In this document: positions 63,916 through 64,000 of the stretch, in pieces | Position numbering within the stretch: the stretch's first letter is position 1 | Layout of the letters: the number at the start of each line of letters is the position of its first letter | Assembly (NCBI GenBank): GCA_945878375.1 | Contig: CAMDWG010000002.1 | Span: 62,001-126,000 of the forward strand | Source: Roseomonas mucosa | GTDB taxonomy: Bacteria; Pseudomonadota; Alphaproteobacteria; Acetobacterales; Acetobacteraceae | Length of the DNA stretch: 64,000 bases | Reading direction: 5' to 3' | Made by a program: the position numbers and the translations under genes | The notes under the pieces: model-generated | The model's database searches: none | What the model saw: only the letters and a program-made list of their open reading frames with translations | What the model was told of the DNA's origin: nothing

Positions 63916-64000
63916 TGGGGCTGGCGGGGCAGGGGGGGGCGGCCCCCTTGTCTGGCCTGAATCCTTGACCCGCACCGCGTCGGCGCTCATGTTCCGGCGC

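Noticed and set aside
1-64000. CRISPR array, prophage, insertion sequence or restriction system
   Set aside because: No spaced direct repeats, transposase, integrase, phage structural, nuclease or toxin-antitoxin genes were seen on either strand.
63916-64000. Possible gene at the right edge
   Set aside because: Only 85 bases remain after hisD with no recognisable start and reading; nothing can be supported.

Overview
The window is one contiguous stretch of a very GC-rich (about 70% by eye) alphaproteobacterial chromosome. Gene content and order point to an Acetobacteraceae/Roseomonas-like member of the Rhodospirillales. This is inferred from the pyrB-pyrC-plsY-dprA-topA-rnr block, a PleD-type diguanylate cyclase, a short-form hisG, an IalB-family protein and GatCAB. 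No rRNA, tRNA, phage or transposase gene was found, and there is no CRISPR array. Genes are tightly packed; many neighbours overlap by 1-4 bases (ATGA or TGATG), so operon calls are firm.

Layout. 0-2.4 kb (minus): an arsenic operon with an ArsR-ArsC fusion, a GAPDH and the start of an ArsJ efflux permease. The expected route is reduction of arsenate, or its conversion to 1-arseno-3-phosphoglycerate followed by export. 2.4-7 kb: panE-like reductase, oxalyl-CoA-synthetase-like ligase, DUF2892 membrane protein, glyoxalase-like protein and PmtA-like phospholipid methyltransferase. 7.1-8.6 kb: pleD, whose 3' end carries a striking hairpin. 8.7-20.9 kb (minus): rpmG, S41 protease, rnr, topA, dprA, plsY, a dihydroorotase-like gene lacking its HxH motif, a DUF3592 gene, pyrB and ruvX. 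20.9-25.3 kb (plus): gatCAB and an AI-2E-family membrane protein.

25.3-35.2 kb: a catabolic region with an orphan peptide-type ABC binding protein, nitronate monooxygenase, acyl-CoA ligase, paired acyl-CoA dehydrogenases, Nudix hydrolase, dihydropyrimidinase and an HtrA-like protein that has lost its catalytic triad. 35.4-40.6 kb (plus): dapD, dapE, a membrane protein, an Ldh-family dehydrogenase, a 167-bp element with perfect 20-bp terminal inverted repeats, and an MFS transporter. 40.6-43.6 kb: lpxB, nitrilase-family hydrolase, GNAT and SemiSWEET. 43.6-45.7 kb: a zinc-homeostasis locus of COG0523 GTPase, hisI and a divergent Fur/Zur-family regulator. 45.7-49.5 kb: metC-like, sseA, an AlaX editing protein and an EamA transporter.

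49.6-53.7 kb: two tandem polysaccharide-pyruvyl-transferase paralogues and a methyltransferase-like gene flanked by a 23-bp direct repeat derived from the 3' end of the neighbouring GNAT gene. 53.7-57.4 kb: ParA-like ATPase, NAD(P)HX repair enzyme and malonyl-CoA decarboxylase. 57.4-59.6 kb: a rearrangement scar where a broken MFS gene and a 5'-truncated autotransporter abut. 59.7-61.5 kb: IalB-like protein and a single-module KpsC-like protein. 61.9-63.9 kb: hisG-hisD.

Most of the window is ordinary core genome. The best candidates for something undescribed are the tandem pyruvyl-transferase locus with its direct repeats, the terminal-inverted-repeat element, the hairpins after pleD, and the degenerate enzymes (pyrC, HtrA-like).
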